Shown here piece by piece: positions 55,050 to 63,638 of a stretch of 64,000 nucleotides of DNA (the stretch's first letter is position 1; each line of letters opens with the position of its first letter). A program made the position numbers and the translations under genes. Where the stretch lies: positions 1-64,000 of the forward strand of contig SUZH01000007.1 of the NCBI GenBank assembly GCA_015060045.1, given 5' to 3'. This DNA is from Rikenellaceae bacterium. Lineage in GTDB: Bacteria > Bacteroidota > Bacteroidia > Bacteroidales > Rikenellaceae. A model generated the notes under the pieces. That model made no database searches. It saw only the letters and a list, made by a program, of their open reading frames with translations, and had not been told where the DNA came from.

Positions 55050-56576
55050 CTACTCGGCACTTCCGCCCTGGTTGCCGCCGTTGTTCGCTCCATTCGGACG
55101 GCGACGACGGTTGAATCGGCGGTGGTTCGGACGGTGGTTCGACGGACGCTCCTCGCCCTCGACAGGCTGCTGAGCACCCTCTGCCGCAGCCGTTGCGGCC
55201 TCCTGCTGGGGACGTGGACGCTCACCGCGCTGCTCATGACGCTGGCGGGGTTGCTGGTCGCGCTTGCCGCCACGCTGATCGCGCTTCTGTTCCTGCTTGG
55301 CCTCCTGTTTGGCCTCCTGTTTCTCGCCCTGGTTGTTCTCCTGCTTGGGGGCAGCCTTTTGCTCCGCCTTCGGCTCTTGTTTGGGCTCCTGGCTCGGCTT
55401 CTGCTCCTGCTCGTTACGCTCCGACTTGGCCTGCTGCTTGTTCTTCTTCTTGCGGCGCTTGGCCTTGTCGAAGCGGGTGATGCTGTCCTCCTCCGAACGG
55501 TAGGTCGGCTCCTCGATCTGCTCGGTGGTCTCCTCGGCATCCTGCAGCTGGTCGACACGCTTGCCGGCACGGTTGGCAGCCTGGATCTCCTCCACGCGGG
55601 CAGCCGTCAGGGTCGTCAGGTTCGACATCGTATCCTTGCTCGACGAGAAGGTCATCAGACCGGCCAAAATGTCGGTCTTGACCAAGAACCACTCGCCATC
55701 GACCGTCTGCAGCGGCTCACGCACACGCGGCAATGCCTTGCGGGCATCGGCGTAGGCATCATATTCGTACATCATGCAGCACTTGAGCTTCGAGCACTGA
55801 CCGGCCAACTTCTGCGGGTTGAGCGAGAGGTCCTGTGCGCGGGCAGCACCCGTTGTGACGGAGGAGAAGGTGGACATCCACGAAGCGCAGCAGAGCTCAC
55901 GGCCGCACGCACCCAAGCCGCCGATGCGACCCGCCTCCTGACGGGCACCGATCTGCTTCATCTCGATGCGGATGTGGAAACGCTCGGCAAAAACTTTGAT
56001 CAGCTCGCGGAAATCGACGCGCTCGTCAGCGATGTAGTAGAAGATCGCCTTGATTTTGTCGCCCTGATACTCCACGTCGCCAATCTTCATATTGAGCCCC
56101 ATATCGGCGGCAATCTGGCGCGAGAGAATCATCGTCTCATGCTCCAGCGCGATTGCCTCCTGCCAACGCTCGATGTCGTAGGGCTTGGCCTTGCGGTAGA
56201 TCTTGCGGAACTCGCCGTTCTGGGGGTTGAAACCCGTGCGGCGCATCTGTTTGAGGACCATATCGCCCGTCAAGGAGATGATACCGATATCGTGGCCAGG
56301 AGCAGCCTCCACGGCGACAATGTCGCCTCGCTTGAGCTCCAGATTATTGACGTTTTGGTAGAACCCGCGGCGGGTATTCTTGAAACGCACCTCGAAAATA
56401 TCGCCTTCGGCGTGCTGGGGATACTCCTCTAACCAATTCTCCTCGTGGAGCTTGAAGCAACCCTCTTTGGCGAAGGCCTCGGGGCCGAACTCCCCTTCCG
56501 TGAAACAGCAACCGCGCCCGACAACGGGGCGGCAGCAACATTTTTTGACCGTATCTTGTGTCTGATCGAAATCCAT
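55050..56576 (-). CDS. PSP1/RicT-domain protein with long disordered tail
   Basis: A 508-residue protein. The PSP1 core (about 70-340) has cysteine-rich segments RIGGLGACGRELCCASWM and AGQCSKLKCCMMYEY, the cysteines that bind an iron-sulfur cluster in the RicT complex. The N-terminus has another CCCRP cysteine group. Residues about 385-508 are low-complexity E/Q/K/R/P/N and end in RRFNRRRRPNGANNGGN, a likely RNA-binding disordered tail. RicT partners regulate RNA processing in Firmicutes; a similar role here is inferred. The gene leads the ricT-gldH-trmB operon. Confidence 0.82.
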   Translation of the reverse strand: MDFDQTQDTVKKCCCRPVVGRGCCFTEGEFGPEAFAKEGCFKLHEENWLEEYPQHAEGDIFEVRFKNTRRGFYQNVNNLELKRGDIVAVEAAPGHDIGIISLTGDMVLKQMRRTGFNPQNGEFRKIYRKAKPYDIERWQEAIALEHETMILSRQIAADMGLNMKIGDVEYQGDKIKAIFYYIADERVDFRELIKVFAERFHIRIEMKQIGARQEAGRIGGLGACGRELCCASWMSTFSSVTTGAARAQDLSLNPQKLAGQCSKLKCCMMYEYDAYADARKALPRVREPLQTVDGEWFLVKTDILAGLMTFSSSKDTMSNLTTLTAARVEEIQAANRAGKRVDQLQDAEETTEQIEEPTYRSEEDSITRFDKAKRRKKKNKQQAKSERNEQEQKPSQEPKQEPKAEQKAAPKQENNQGEKQEAKQEAKQEQKRDQRGGKRDQQPRQRHEQRGERPRPQQEAATAAAEGAQQPVEGEERPSNHRPNHRRFNRRRRPNGANNGGNQGGSAE

Positions 56577-56611
56577 ATTGGTTGGTATATTTGGCGTAAA
56601 GGTAAGAAATT

Positions 56612-56693
56612 AATTCAAAATTTAGAATGCAAAATTCAAAATTATTTCCCCTCTCCGTTTTTTCATGGAATGCGAAATTCTAAACTTTGAATT
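56612..56693. repeat. AT-rich inverted repeat overlapping the MATE gene end
   Basis: AATTCAAAATTTAGAAT (56612-56628) pairs with ATTCTAAACTTTGAATT (56677-56693) at 16 of 17 positions. The right arm encodes the last residues and stop of the MATE gene. A related sequence lies near 59790-59812, upstream of rpsF. Confidence 0.75.
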
Positions 56694-58032
56694 TGCGGAT
56701 GTCACGTCGAATGCGGGCCATGAGCAGCAGGGCTGCGGCACCCAAGCCAAACGAGTAGCTGAGGAAGAAACCCGAAGGTCCCATGCCGGCCGTGATGCCG
56801 AGCAGGTAACCCACCGGCATGTTGATCAGCCAATAGGCCACAAAGGCGATCGGCATGATGATCTTCACATCCTGCAAGCCGCGCAGAATACCCACCGAGA
56901 CATTCTGCATGCCATCCCACAACTGATACAGCGCAACGAAGAACATCATGTCGGCCGTCAGTGCGATCACCTCCTCGTTGTCGGTGAACAGGCGCGGAAT
57001 GTCGTGGCGCAGGAGGATAAAGAGGAGCGAGGCCAACAACGACCAAAGCAGCACCAGGTGGTAGGTGGCGTGGGTCGCCAACTTAAGCTCTTCGTGGTTG
57101 CGCTCGCCGTAGCAGTGCGAGATGCGGATCGTGGCAGCCGATCCGATCGAGAGAATCACCATAAAGGCACAGTTACCCAACGTAGTGGCGACCTGGTTGG
57201 CGCTCAGAGCGATCGTGCCGAGCCAACCGATCATAATGGCCGTGCCGACAAAGGCCGACGACTCGAGGAACATCTGCCCCGCAATTGGCAGGCCGATGCG
57301 CAGCAACTGCTTGACGTGCAGCCATTCGGGCAGACGCAGACGGAATCCTCGGAGGTAGCTCCGATACTTCGTGTGGTAGAGGAAGTAGACGAGCACCATT
57401 GCTGCCGAAGCGACACGCGAGAGGGTAGTTGCTAAACCGGCACCTGTTGCGCCCATGGCAGGCAGGCCGCAACGGCCATAGATCAAGACCCAGTTGAAGA
57501 GGACGTTGAGGGCGTTGACGATGATCGTGATCGTCATTACGGTCTTCGTGTTGCCCGTGCCCTCCAGGAAGGATTTGAAGCCGAAGAAAAAGAGCATGAA
57601 GGGGATGCTGTAGGAGAGCATCCGGTAGTAGGGAATCGCCCCATCGACCACCTCGATGGGTTGCCCCATCAGGTAGAGCAGCGGCGCAGCTGCATATTGG
57701 GCGATGCCGACGAAGATACCTAATAAGGTGTAGAAGATGACCGCGTTATGGAGTAGTTGGCTACACTCCTGGTGCTCGCCTCTTACGAAGCGTTCTCCGA
57801 CCAGCGGCGTCAAACCGAGTGCCACGCCGATGCAGCCGATCAGGATCAGAAAGGCCATCGACGAACCGAACGATACGGCCGCCAAGGGCAGAGGATCCGC
57901 TCCACCGAATTGCCCCACCATGATCGTGTCGGCCAGCTGCGTCAGCATCTGGCCCAATTGCGTCAGGACGACGGGCAACGACAGTGCGAGGTTCTTGCGG
58001 TATTGCTCTTTATAGCGGCTCCAAAGGGTCAT
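56680..58032 (-). CDS. MATE-family efflux transporter
   Basis: A 450-residue, 12-helix exporter of the NorM/DinF branch. It opens LALSLPVVLTQLGQMLTQLA and has DTIMVGQFGG, and QMFLESSAFVGTAIMIGWLG at the start of the second half, showing the expected internal duplication. It would export cationic drugs or metabolites with sodium or protons. thiL lies upstream with a 12-base gap. Confidence 0.9.
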   Translation of the reverse strand: MTLWSRYKEQYRKNLALSLPVVLTQLGQMLTQLADTIMVGQFGGADPLPLAAVSFGSSMAFLILIGCIGVALGLTPLVGERFVRGEHQECSQLLHNAVIFYTLLGIFVGIAQYAAAPLLYLMGQPIEVVDGAIPYYRMLSYSIPFMLFFFGFKSFLEGTGNTKTVMTITIIVNALNVLFNWVLIYGRCGLPAMGATGAGLATTLSRVASAAMVLVYFLYHTKYRSYLRGFRLRLPEWLHVKQLLRIGLPIAGQMFLESSAFVGTAIMIGWLGTIALSANQVATTLGNCAFMVILSIGSAATIRISHCYGERNHEELKLATHATYHLVLLWSLLASLLFILLRHDIPRLFTDNEEVIALTADMMFFVALYQLWDGMQNVSVGILRGLQDVKIIMPIAFVAYWLINMPVGYLLGITAGMGPSGFFLSYSFGLGAAALLLMARIRRDIRKFKV

Positions 58033-58044
58033 CGTGCGGTGGGC

Positions 58045-59076
58045 TTACTTTTCGGGAAAACCTTGCGCTTTGAGTTTGATCTCACCACCATCAGGCGTGA
58101 CCAGGTAGCAACCGGTCTGCTCTTCGGTGATGTGGCCGATCACATCGACCACGCCGAGGCGCATCACCTGCTCCTGCAGGGCGATCGGCACGGTGAAGAG
58201 CAGCTCGTAATCCTCGCCACCGTTCAGGGCGGCAATGACGGGGTCGAGGTGCATCTCCTCGCACAGCTCCGAGGTTTGGCGGGCAATCGGCATGCGCTCA
58301 AGATAGATGCGTGCACCGCACTTTGAACTGCGGCAGAGTTGCATCAGGTCGCTTGCCAGGCCATCCGTCAAATCAATCATGGCCGTCGGGAGGATCTTCT
58401 CCTCCTCCAGTACGTCCAGGATATCGGTTCTCGGACGCGGCTTGAGGTATCTTTCGAGCAGGTATTCGTAGCCCTTGAACTGCGGCTCGGGCAGATCCAC
58501 CTCGGCCAGTACGCGCTTTTCGCGCTCCAGCAGCTGCAAACCCATGTAGGCAGCGCCCAGGCTGCCCGTGATGCAGATCAAATCGTGCAGCTTGGCACCC
58601 GAACGGCGTACCGTCGTGCCACGCCGGGCAGCACCCGTGGCCGCGGCCGTGATGACCAAACCCGTCATCGAGGCACGTGTGTCGCCACCCATGAGGTCGA
58701 TCTGCTGCTCATGGCAGGCAAAGCGGATACCTTCGTAGAGATCGTCTAACGCCTCGACCGGAATCTTTGACGAAATACCGAGCGAGATCATCAACTGACG
58801 CGGGCGGGCATTCATAGCTGCCAAGTCACTGACAACGGCGGTTACCACCTTGTAGCCCAAGTGCTTAAGCGGGAAGTAGGTCAAATCGAAATCGACACCC
58901 TCGAAGAATGAGTCGGTCGTTACAACCAACTCCTCGTCGGCCTGTGTGGCGATCACGGCGCCATCATCGCCCACACCGCATAAGGTCGTGTCGTGGTGGT
59001 GCTTAAATCCGGCCGTCAGGCGGTCAATCAGCCCAAATTCGCCCAATTCGGCGATCTCGGTGCGCTTTTTATTCAT
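58045..59076 (-). CDS. thiL: Thiamine-monophosphate kinase
   Basis: A 343-residue enzyme making thiamine diphosphate. Signatures are EFGLIDRL, VGDDGAVI, TTDSFFEGVDF, SDLAAMNARP, DLMGGDTRAS, and TAMIDLTDGLASDL. The PurM-like fold and length are normal. A good promoter overlaps that of adk. Confidence 0.94.
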   Translation of the reverse strand: MNKKRTEIAELGEFGLIDRLTAGFKHHHDTTLCGVGDDGAVIATQADEELVVTTDSFFEGVDFDLTYFPLKHLGYKVVTAVVSDLAAMNARPRQLMISLGISSKIPVEALDDLYEGIRFACHEQQIDLMGGDTRASMTGLVITAAATGAARRGTTVRRSGAKLHDLICITGSLGAAYMGLQLLEREKRVLAEVDLPEPQFKGYEYLLERYLKPRPRTDILDVLEEEKILPTAMIDLTDGLASDLMQLCRSSKCGARIYLERMPIARQTSELCEEMHLDPVIAALNGGEDYELLFTVPIALQEQVMRLGVVDVIGHITEEQTGCYLVTPDGGEIKLKAQGFPEK

Positions 59077-59106
59077 AGTTGTGGTAAATATTTTGCAAAA
59101 TTTTTA

Positions 59107-59137
59107 CAAAATTACGAAAACTTTGGGTGCTTACAAA
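59107..59137 (-). promoter_or_regulatory. Promoter of thiL
   Basis: Minus strand: TTTG (-33) at 59134-59137, 19-base spacer, TAATTTTG at 59107-59114. Confidence 0.78.
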
Positions 59138-59154
59138 AAAATAGTGTATTTTTG
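59122..59154 (+). promoter_or_regulatory. Promoter of adk
   Basis: TTTG (-33) at 59122-59125, 21-base spacer, TATTTTTG at 59147-59154. It interleaves with the thiL promoter on the other strand. Confidence 0.68.
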
Positions 59155-59188
59155 TCCGGCCAAAACAACACAACAGGCTTTTTCTATT

Positions 59189-59764
59189 ATGATTAATATT
59201 GTTTTATTTGGTGCTCCGGGCTGCGGTAAGGGAACGCAGGCAGCGTTGCTGAAGGAGCATTACGGTATCGAACATGTATCGACCGGCGAGGTGATTCGCG
59301 GTCATATCCGTCGTGGTACGGAGTTGGGCCGTCAGGTCCAAGCCTGCATCGAGCGTGGTGAGCTGGCTCCCGATGAGTTGGTGATTAAGATGATTGCCGA
59401 CTACGTAGCCGAGCACCGCGATTCGAAGGGTTGCATCTACGACGGCTTCCCCCGCACGACTGCCCAGGCCGAGGCTTTCGATCAGATTATGGCCGAGAAT
59501 GGGCTGAAGATCGACCTGATGATCCGCATCACGGTGGAGGAGCAGGAGCTGATTCGTCGCATCCTGTTGCGCGGTAAGGATTCGGGCCGTGCCGATGACG
59601 CTTCGGAGGAGGTGATTCGCCAGCGTTTGGAGGTTTATTGGGCTCAGACGGCGGTTGTTGCCGAGCACTACAAGGCACAGGGTAAGTATGTCAAAGTCGA
59701 TGGCGAGGGTACGATCGAGGAGGTATTCGAGCGTATTGTACGCGAAATCGAGGCGATCAAGTAG
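59189..59764 (+). CDS. adk: Adenylate kinase
   Basis: A 191-residue enzyme balancing ATP, ADP and AMP. P-loop GAPGCGKGTQ (8-17), AMP-site STGEVIRGHI, YDGFPRTTAQAE and the short LID segment near LLRGKDSGRADD, as in the short type lacking zinc cysteines. ATG at 59189 (MINIVLFGAPG) is used; an upstream in-frame extension lies in the promoter. Confidence 0.96.
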   Translation: MINIVLFGAPGCGKGTQAALLKEHYGIEHVSTGEVIRGHIRRGTELGRQVQACIERGELAPDELVIKMIADYVAEHRDSKGCIYDGFPRTTAQAEAFDQIMAENGLKIDLMIRITVEEQELIRRILLRGKDSGRADDASEEVIRQRLEVYWAQTAVVAEHYKAQGKYVKVDGEGTIEEVFERIVREIEAIK

Positions 59765-59801
59765 TTTTTTGAGGCTTAAATGCTTAATTTTGAATTCTAA
59801 A

Positions 59802-59834
59802 GTTTGGAATTCCGAATTTTAATCCGTACTTTTG
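59802..59834 (+). promoter_or_regulatory. Promoter of rpsF-rpsR-rplI
   Basis: TTTG at 59802-59805, 21-base spacer, TACTTTTG at 59827-59834, about 47 bases before the rpsF start. The -33 element lies inside the AT-rich repeat-like sequence. Confidence 0.68.
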
Positions 59835-59880
59835 CCGTCCCAAAATGGGATAAACACAAATTTTTAATTAACAAACACGT

Positions 59881-60225
59881 ATGAACAACTACGAAACCGT
59901 TTTCATTGTCACGCCGGTTCTGTCGGATGCTCAGGTACAGGAGGTCGCTGGCAAATTCCAGGGTGTTATCACCGAGAACGGCGGTCAGATCGTGAATTGC
60001 GAGAACTGGGGCTTGAAGAAGCTCGCTTATCCGATTCAGAAGAAGACCACCGGCTTCTATTTCCTGATCGAGTTCGCCGCTGAGGGTGACATCATCAACA
60101 AGCTGGAGACCCAGTATCGCCGCGACGAGCGCGTGATCCGTTTCTTAACTTTCAAGCAGGACAAGTTTGCCGTAGAGTACTCGGCCAAGCGTCGTGCTAA
60201 ACTTGCTAACAAACAGGAGGAGTAA
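59881..60225 (+). CDS. rpsF: Ribosomal protein bS6
   Basis: A 114-residue small-subunit protein with [16 protein letters not shown], the conserved [20 protein letters not shown] and [10 protein letters not shown]. It heads the standard rpsF-rpsR-rplI operon; S6 and S18 form a dimer on 16S rRNA. Confidence 0.97.
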   Translation: MNNYETVFIVTPVLSDAQVQEVAGKFQGVITENGGQIVNCENWGLKKLAYPIQKKTTGFYFLIEFAAEGDIINKLETQYRRDERVIRFLTFKQDKFAVEYSAKRRAKLANKQEE

Positions 60226-60228
60226 ACT

Positions 60229-60510
60229 ATGGCACAGGAGAACAACGCAGCACAGTCGGAGATCCGTTACCTGAACCCGGTATCGGTTGACGTGAAGAAG
60301 AAGAAGTACTGCCGCTTCAAGAAGCTTGGCATCAAGTACGTAGATTACAAGGACGGTGAGTTCCTGAAGAAGTTCCTCAACGAGCAGGGTAAGATTCTGC
60401 CCCGCCGCCTTACGGGTACTTCGCAGAAGTTCCAGAAGAAGGTTGCACAGGCCGTTAAGCGTGCTCGCCACCTGGCTATCCTGCCCTTCGTGACCGATGG
60501 TATGAAATAA
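60229..60510 (+). CDS. rpsR: Ribosomal protein bS18
   Basis: A 93-residue basic protein with [34 protein letters not shown] and [12 protein letters not shown]. It starts 3 bases after rpsF. Confidence 0.97.
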   Translation: MAQENNAAQSEIRYLNPVSVDVKKKKYCRFKKLGIKYVDYKDGEFLKKFLNEQGKILPRRLTGTSQKFQKKVAQAVKRARHLAILPFVTDGMK

Positions 60511-60529
60511 TAAATAAGGAGGACAAGCT

Positions 60530-60976
60530 ATGGAAGTTATTCTGATCAAAGATATGGAGAACTTGGGCTACGCTAACGACATCGTGAACGTAAAGCCCGG
60601 CTACGCTAACAACTACCTCATTCCGCAGGGTTACGCAAAGGCCGCTACGGCTTCGGCTAAGAAGATTTTGGCCGAGAACCTGAAGCAGCGTGCTCACAAG
60701 GATGCCAAGATCCTGGCTGACGCTCAGGCTCTGGCTGAGACGATCTCGAACCTGCAGCTTACGATCTCGGCTAAGGCTGAGGAGGGTAAGCTCTTCGGTA
60801 CGGTTACGGCTACGGATTTGGCTGAGGCTCTCGCCGAGAAGGGTGTAACGATCGACCGCAAGGCTATCGCAGTTGAGGCTGTGAAGACCGTAGGTGAGTA
60901 CATCGCCGTTGCTAAGCTGCACCGCGAGGTGAAGGCTGAGGTGAAGTTCTCGGTAGTAGCTGCTACGGAGGAGTAA
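60530..60976 (+). CDS. rplI: Ribosomal protein bL9
   Basis: A 148-residue large-subunit protein with the N-terminal MEVILIKDMENLGYANDIVN and VKPGYANNYLIPQGYA, a long central helix and the C-terminal domain. It ends the operon. Confidence 0.97.
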   Translation: MEVILIKDMENLGYANDIVNVKPGYANNYLIPQGYAKAATASAKKILAENLKQRAHKDAKILADAQALAETISNLQLTISAKAEEGKLFGTVTATDLAEALAEKGVTIDRKAIAVEAVKTVGEYIAVAKLHREVKAEVKFSVVAATEE

Positions 60977-60999
60977 TCACTCACAAGCCAAACAAAATG

Positions 61000-61029
61000 G
61001 ACGTCTCGATTTCGAGGCGTCTTTTTTTT
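61000..61029 (+). terminator. Terminator of the ribosomal-protein operon
   Basis: GACGTCTCGA / TCGAGGCGTC stem with short loop and a run of eight T, 24 bases after rplI. Confidence 0.87.
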
Positions 61030-61085
61030 GTGGTTGCCGATCCATCGTGTGTCGTCCTGACGAACGGCCGTACCTATTATAATAT

Positions 61086-61123
61086 ACCCCCGAACGTTGG
61101 CAGGCGGCCGACGGTTCGGGGGT
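61086..61123 (-). terminator. Terminator after ssb
   Basis: Perfect 10-bp arms ACCCCCGAAC / GTTCGGGGGT with an 18-base loop, 22 bases after the ssb stop. The tail on the minus strand (ATATTATAAT) is AT-rich without a clean T-run. Confidence 0.6.
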
Positions 61124-61145
61124 AATTTGGTAGCGGGAAACCCGA

Positions 61146-61622
61146 TTAGAAGGGCAGATCGTCCGGATCCTCCTGCGGTACGGCAGGAGCTGCAGGCTGC
61201 TGATACTGCGGTTGGGCAGGCTGCGAAGCGGGTGCTGCAGGACGCGGCTGGGCCGTGTAGGTGCCGGTGTTGTCCGATACCTGGCCACCCTCGGCACGAC
61301 GACCCAGGAGGTTCATCGTATCGGCCAAGATCTCGGTCGTATAGCGCTTGTTGCCCTGCTGGTCGGTCCACTCGCGGGTGCGGAGACGACCCTCGACATA
61401 GATCTGCGAGCCTTTGCGTACGTAATTATCTACCACATCGGCCAGACCACGCCACAGCGTGATGGTGTGCCATTCAGTGTGCTCTTTGTTTTCGTTCGAT
61501 TGGCGATCACGATAACGCTCGGTCGTGGCCAAACGGATACGGGCAACCTTGACGCCACCCTCCATGGCGCGCACCTCGGGATCCATGCCCACGTTGCCGA
61601 TCAAAATTACTTTGTTTACCAT
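61146..61622 (-). CDS. ssb: Single-stranded DNA-binding protein
   Basis: A 158-residue protein with an OB fold (1-105; MVNKVILIGNVGMDPEVRAM, HTITLWRGLADVV, GSQIYVEGRLRTREW), a Q/P/A-rich linker, and the acidic tip DPDDLPF that recruits partners. It is downstream of punA with a 17-base gap. Confidence 0.96.
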   Translation of the reverse strand: MVNKVILIGNVGMDPEVRAMEGGVKVARIRLATTERYRDRQSNENKEHTEWHTITLWRGLADVVDNYVRKGSQIYVEGRLRTREWTDQQGNKRYTTEILADTMNLLGRRAEGGQVSDNTGTYTAQPRPAAPASQPAQPQYQQPAAPAVPQEDPDDLPF

Positions 61623-61639
61623 ATTTTTTTTAATCTTCT

Positions 61640-62449
61640 TTATTTCAGCTCTTTAATCATCGCTTTGAAGAGCGTCTCCATTCTTACGGCCGCCTTCTTG
61701 CCCTGGCGTTGTACATCCTCGTGGTCGCCAATCTCGTCCGACAGCCCGCAGTTCGTGATGACCGAAACACCGAAGCAGGGAACGCCCATGTGGCGCGCCA
61801 CGATCACCTCGGGTACGGTCGACATGCCGGCCGTATCACCACCGATTGCCTTGAAATAGCGGTACTCAGCCTGCGTCTCAAACGTGGGGCCCGTGCCGCC
61901 TACGTAGACACCATACTGCAGTTTGATCCCCTCGCGCTCGGCGATAGCGGTTGCCTTGGCAATCAACTCCTTGTCGTAGCAGTTGTGCATATCGGGGAAG
62001 CGGGGACCCAACTCGGCCAGATTGGGGCCGATGAGCGGATTGGGCATCAGGTTGATATGGTCGGTGATGATCATCAGATCACCCGTGCGGAACGAGGTGT
62101 TGATGCCACCCGAAGCGTTCGAAACGAAGAGGTATTCGATACCCAAGAGCTTCATCACGCGAACGGGGAAGGTCACCTCGGTCATCTTGTAGCCCTCGTA
62201 GTAGTGGAAACGGCCCTGCATGGCCACCACCTTGCGACCCTCGATCGTGCCAAAAATCATACGTCCCTTGTGTCCCTCGACCGTCGAAACGGGGAAGCCG
62301 GGAATCTCCTTATAATCTAATACATAGGCGGCCTCGATCTTCTCGCCGAAGTCACCCAGACCCGTACCGAGGATGATACCCACCTCGGGGGTAAAATCGT
62401 TCGTTGCGGCCTTGATCCACGCCGCGGTCTGCTTAATTGCTTCTAACAT
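61640..62449 (-). CDS. punA: Purine-nucleoside phosphorylase
   Basis: A 269-residue trimeric-type enzyme splitting inosine and guanosine. Signatures are [35 protein letters not shown], and the base-binding [16 protein letters not shown]. It starts inside lpxK (17-base overlap) and continues into ssb. Confidence 0.95.
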   Translation of the reverse strand: MLEAIKQTAAWIKAATNDFTPEVGIILGTGLGDFGEKIEAAYVLDYKEIPGFPVSTVEGHKGRMIFGTIEGRKVVAMQGRFHYYEGYKMTEVTFPVRVMKLLGIEYLFVSNASGGINTSFRTGDLMIITDHINLMPNPLIGPNLAELGPRFPDMHNCYDKELIAKATAIAEREGIKLQYGVYVGGTGPTFETQAEYRYFKAIGGDTAGMSTVPEVIVARHMGVPCFGVSVITNCGLSDEIGDHEDVQRQGKKAAVRMETLFKAMIKELK

Positions 62450-63476
62450 CTTCTTCTATTTTTTGTAGAAAATCCGTTGCCGAATCTTCAATAAAGGTAA
62501 TGTCGATCGGGAGGAAATAGAGGCTGCGACGCACCAGAGCCGGAATCTTGTTCGGACGGCCCATCTTCACGGCGTCCTTCTCCGTGGTGACGATCACTGC
62601 CCCCGGGTGTCGCTTCAAAAGCTCCTCGAGGTACAACATATCGCGCACACGGTAAATGTGGTGATCCTTTAACGTGACCTCCTCAACCACCTGATATGCC
62701 TCGCGCAGAGTCGAGAGAAAGGGCTTGGGGTTACCGATGCCCGAGAGAGCAATCACCTTGCCGCGTTGCTTGAGAGGCACTACATCACCCTCGTTGCGGA
62801 AGATCGGCTGGGGCGAGAAGGACTCAAAGCGGGTAAAGTAGATGCGTTGGTAAGCATATTTCACCAAGACTTTGCGCAAGATGCGTCGGTCGATCGGTGC
62901 CATCTTTTCGGGGCACTTCGTTACCACGAAATAGTGGGCACGGTAGAGTTGCTCGGGATTGTCGCGGAGCGAGCCGGCCGGCAGCATGCGATCCGATTGG
63001 ATCGGACGCGTCGAATCAACCATCAGCACGTTGATCTTGGGTTGCACGTAACGATGCTGGAAACCGTCGTCCATGATGATCAGATTCACCTCGGGATGCT
63101 CCTCGCGGATGCGGCGAATGCCCTCCACGCGTTTCTCGCAGACAACCACGGTCGTGTCGGGGAACTTGCGCTTGATTTGTAGCGGCTCGTCACCTACATC
63201 GCGGTAGTGGGCATCGATGGTCACCTCACGATAGCCCTTCGTGCGGCGGCCGTAGCCACGTGAAAGCAGTGCTACGTGGTGGGAGCGCTTGAGGTAGGTG
63301 ATCAGCATCTCGGCCATCGGGGTTTTTCCCGTGCCGCCGACGGTGATGTTACCGATGCAGACGATCGGAATATCAAACTGCTCACTCTTCAGGATACCCC
63401 AATCGAAGAGGCGGTGACGGAAGTTCACAGCCAGCGAGTAGAGCCAGGAGAGTGGTAGGTATAGCAGATCGCGCAT
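62433..63476 (-). CDS. lpxK: Tetraacyldisaccharide 4'-kinase
   Basis: A 347-residue membrane-associated kinase that adds the 4'-phosphate in lipid A synthesis, showing a Gram-negative outer membrane. The P-loop is [12 protein letters not shown], followed by [24 protein letters not shown] and [10 protein letters not shown]. The N-terminal hydrophobic stretch ([15 protein letters not shown]) contacts the membrane. It heads the lpxK-punA-ssb unit. Confidence 0.95.
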   Translation of the reverse strand: MRDLLYLPLSWLYSLAVNFRHRLFDWGILKSEQFDIPIVCIGNITVGGTGKTPMAEMLITYLKRSHHVALLSRGYGRRTKGYREVTIDAHYRDVGDEPLQIKRKFPDTTVVVCEKRVEGIRRIREEHPEVNLIIMDDGFQHRYVQPKINVLMVDSTRPIQSDRMLPAGSLRDNPEQLYRAHYFVVTKCPEKMAPIDRRILRKVLVKYAYQRIYFTRFESFSPQPIFRNEGDVVPLKQRGKVIALSGIGNPKPFLSTLREAYQVVEEVTLKDHHIYRVRDMLYLEELLKRHPGAVIVTTEKDAVKMGRPNKIPALVRRSLYFLPIDITFIEDSATDFLQKIEEDVRSN

Positions 63477-63509
63477 GGTTTTTAGGTTGGTATAGTTACA
63501 CTATGTTTT

Positions 63510-63541
63510 CAAAGATAGGCATTTTTTTCTGAATGCCCAAA
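63510..63541 (-). promoter_or_regulatory. Promoter of lpxK-punA-ssb
   Basis: Minus strand: TTTG (-33) at 63538-63541, 20-base spacer, TATCTTTG at 63510-63517, 34 bases before the ATG. Confidence 0.75.
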
Positions 63542-63561
63542 CGAAAAGCGCCTTTTCTGCT

Positions 63562-63584
63562 TTTTCGGGTATTTTACCCGAAAA
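63562..63584. promoter_or_regulatory. 23-bp perfect palindrome between divergent genes
   Basis: TTTTCGGGTA-TTT-TACCCGAAAA lies just upstream of the lpxK -33 box and about 28 bases before a TATCTTTA -7 box (63613-63620) of the divergent M23 gene. Neither flanking gene ends here, so a terminator role is unlikely. Confidence 0.55.
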
Positions 63585-63638
63585 TAGATACGAAAACCCA
63601 CCATTTTTTTGTTATCTTTACGCCATTAACACGAAAAA

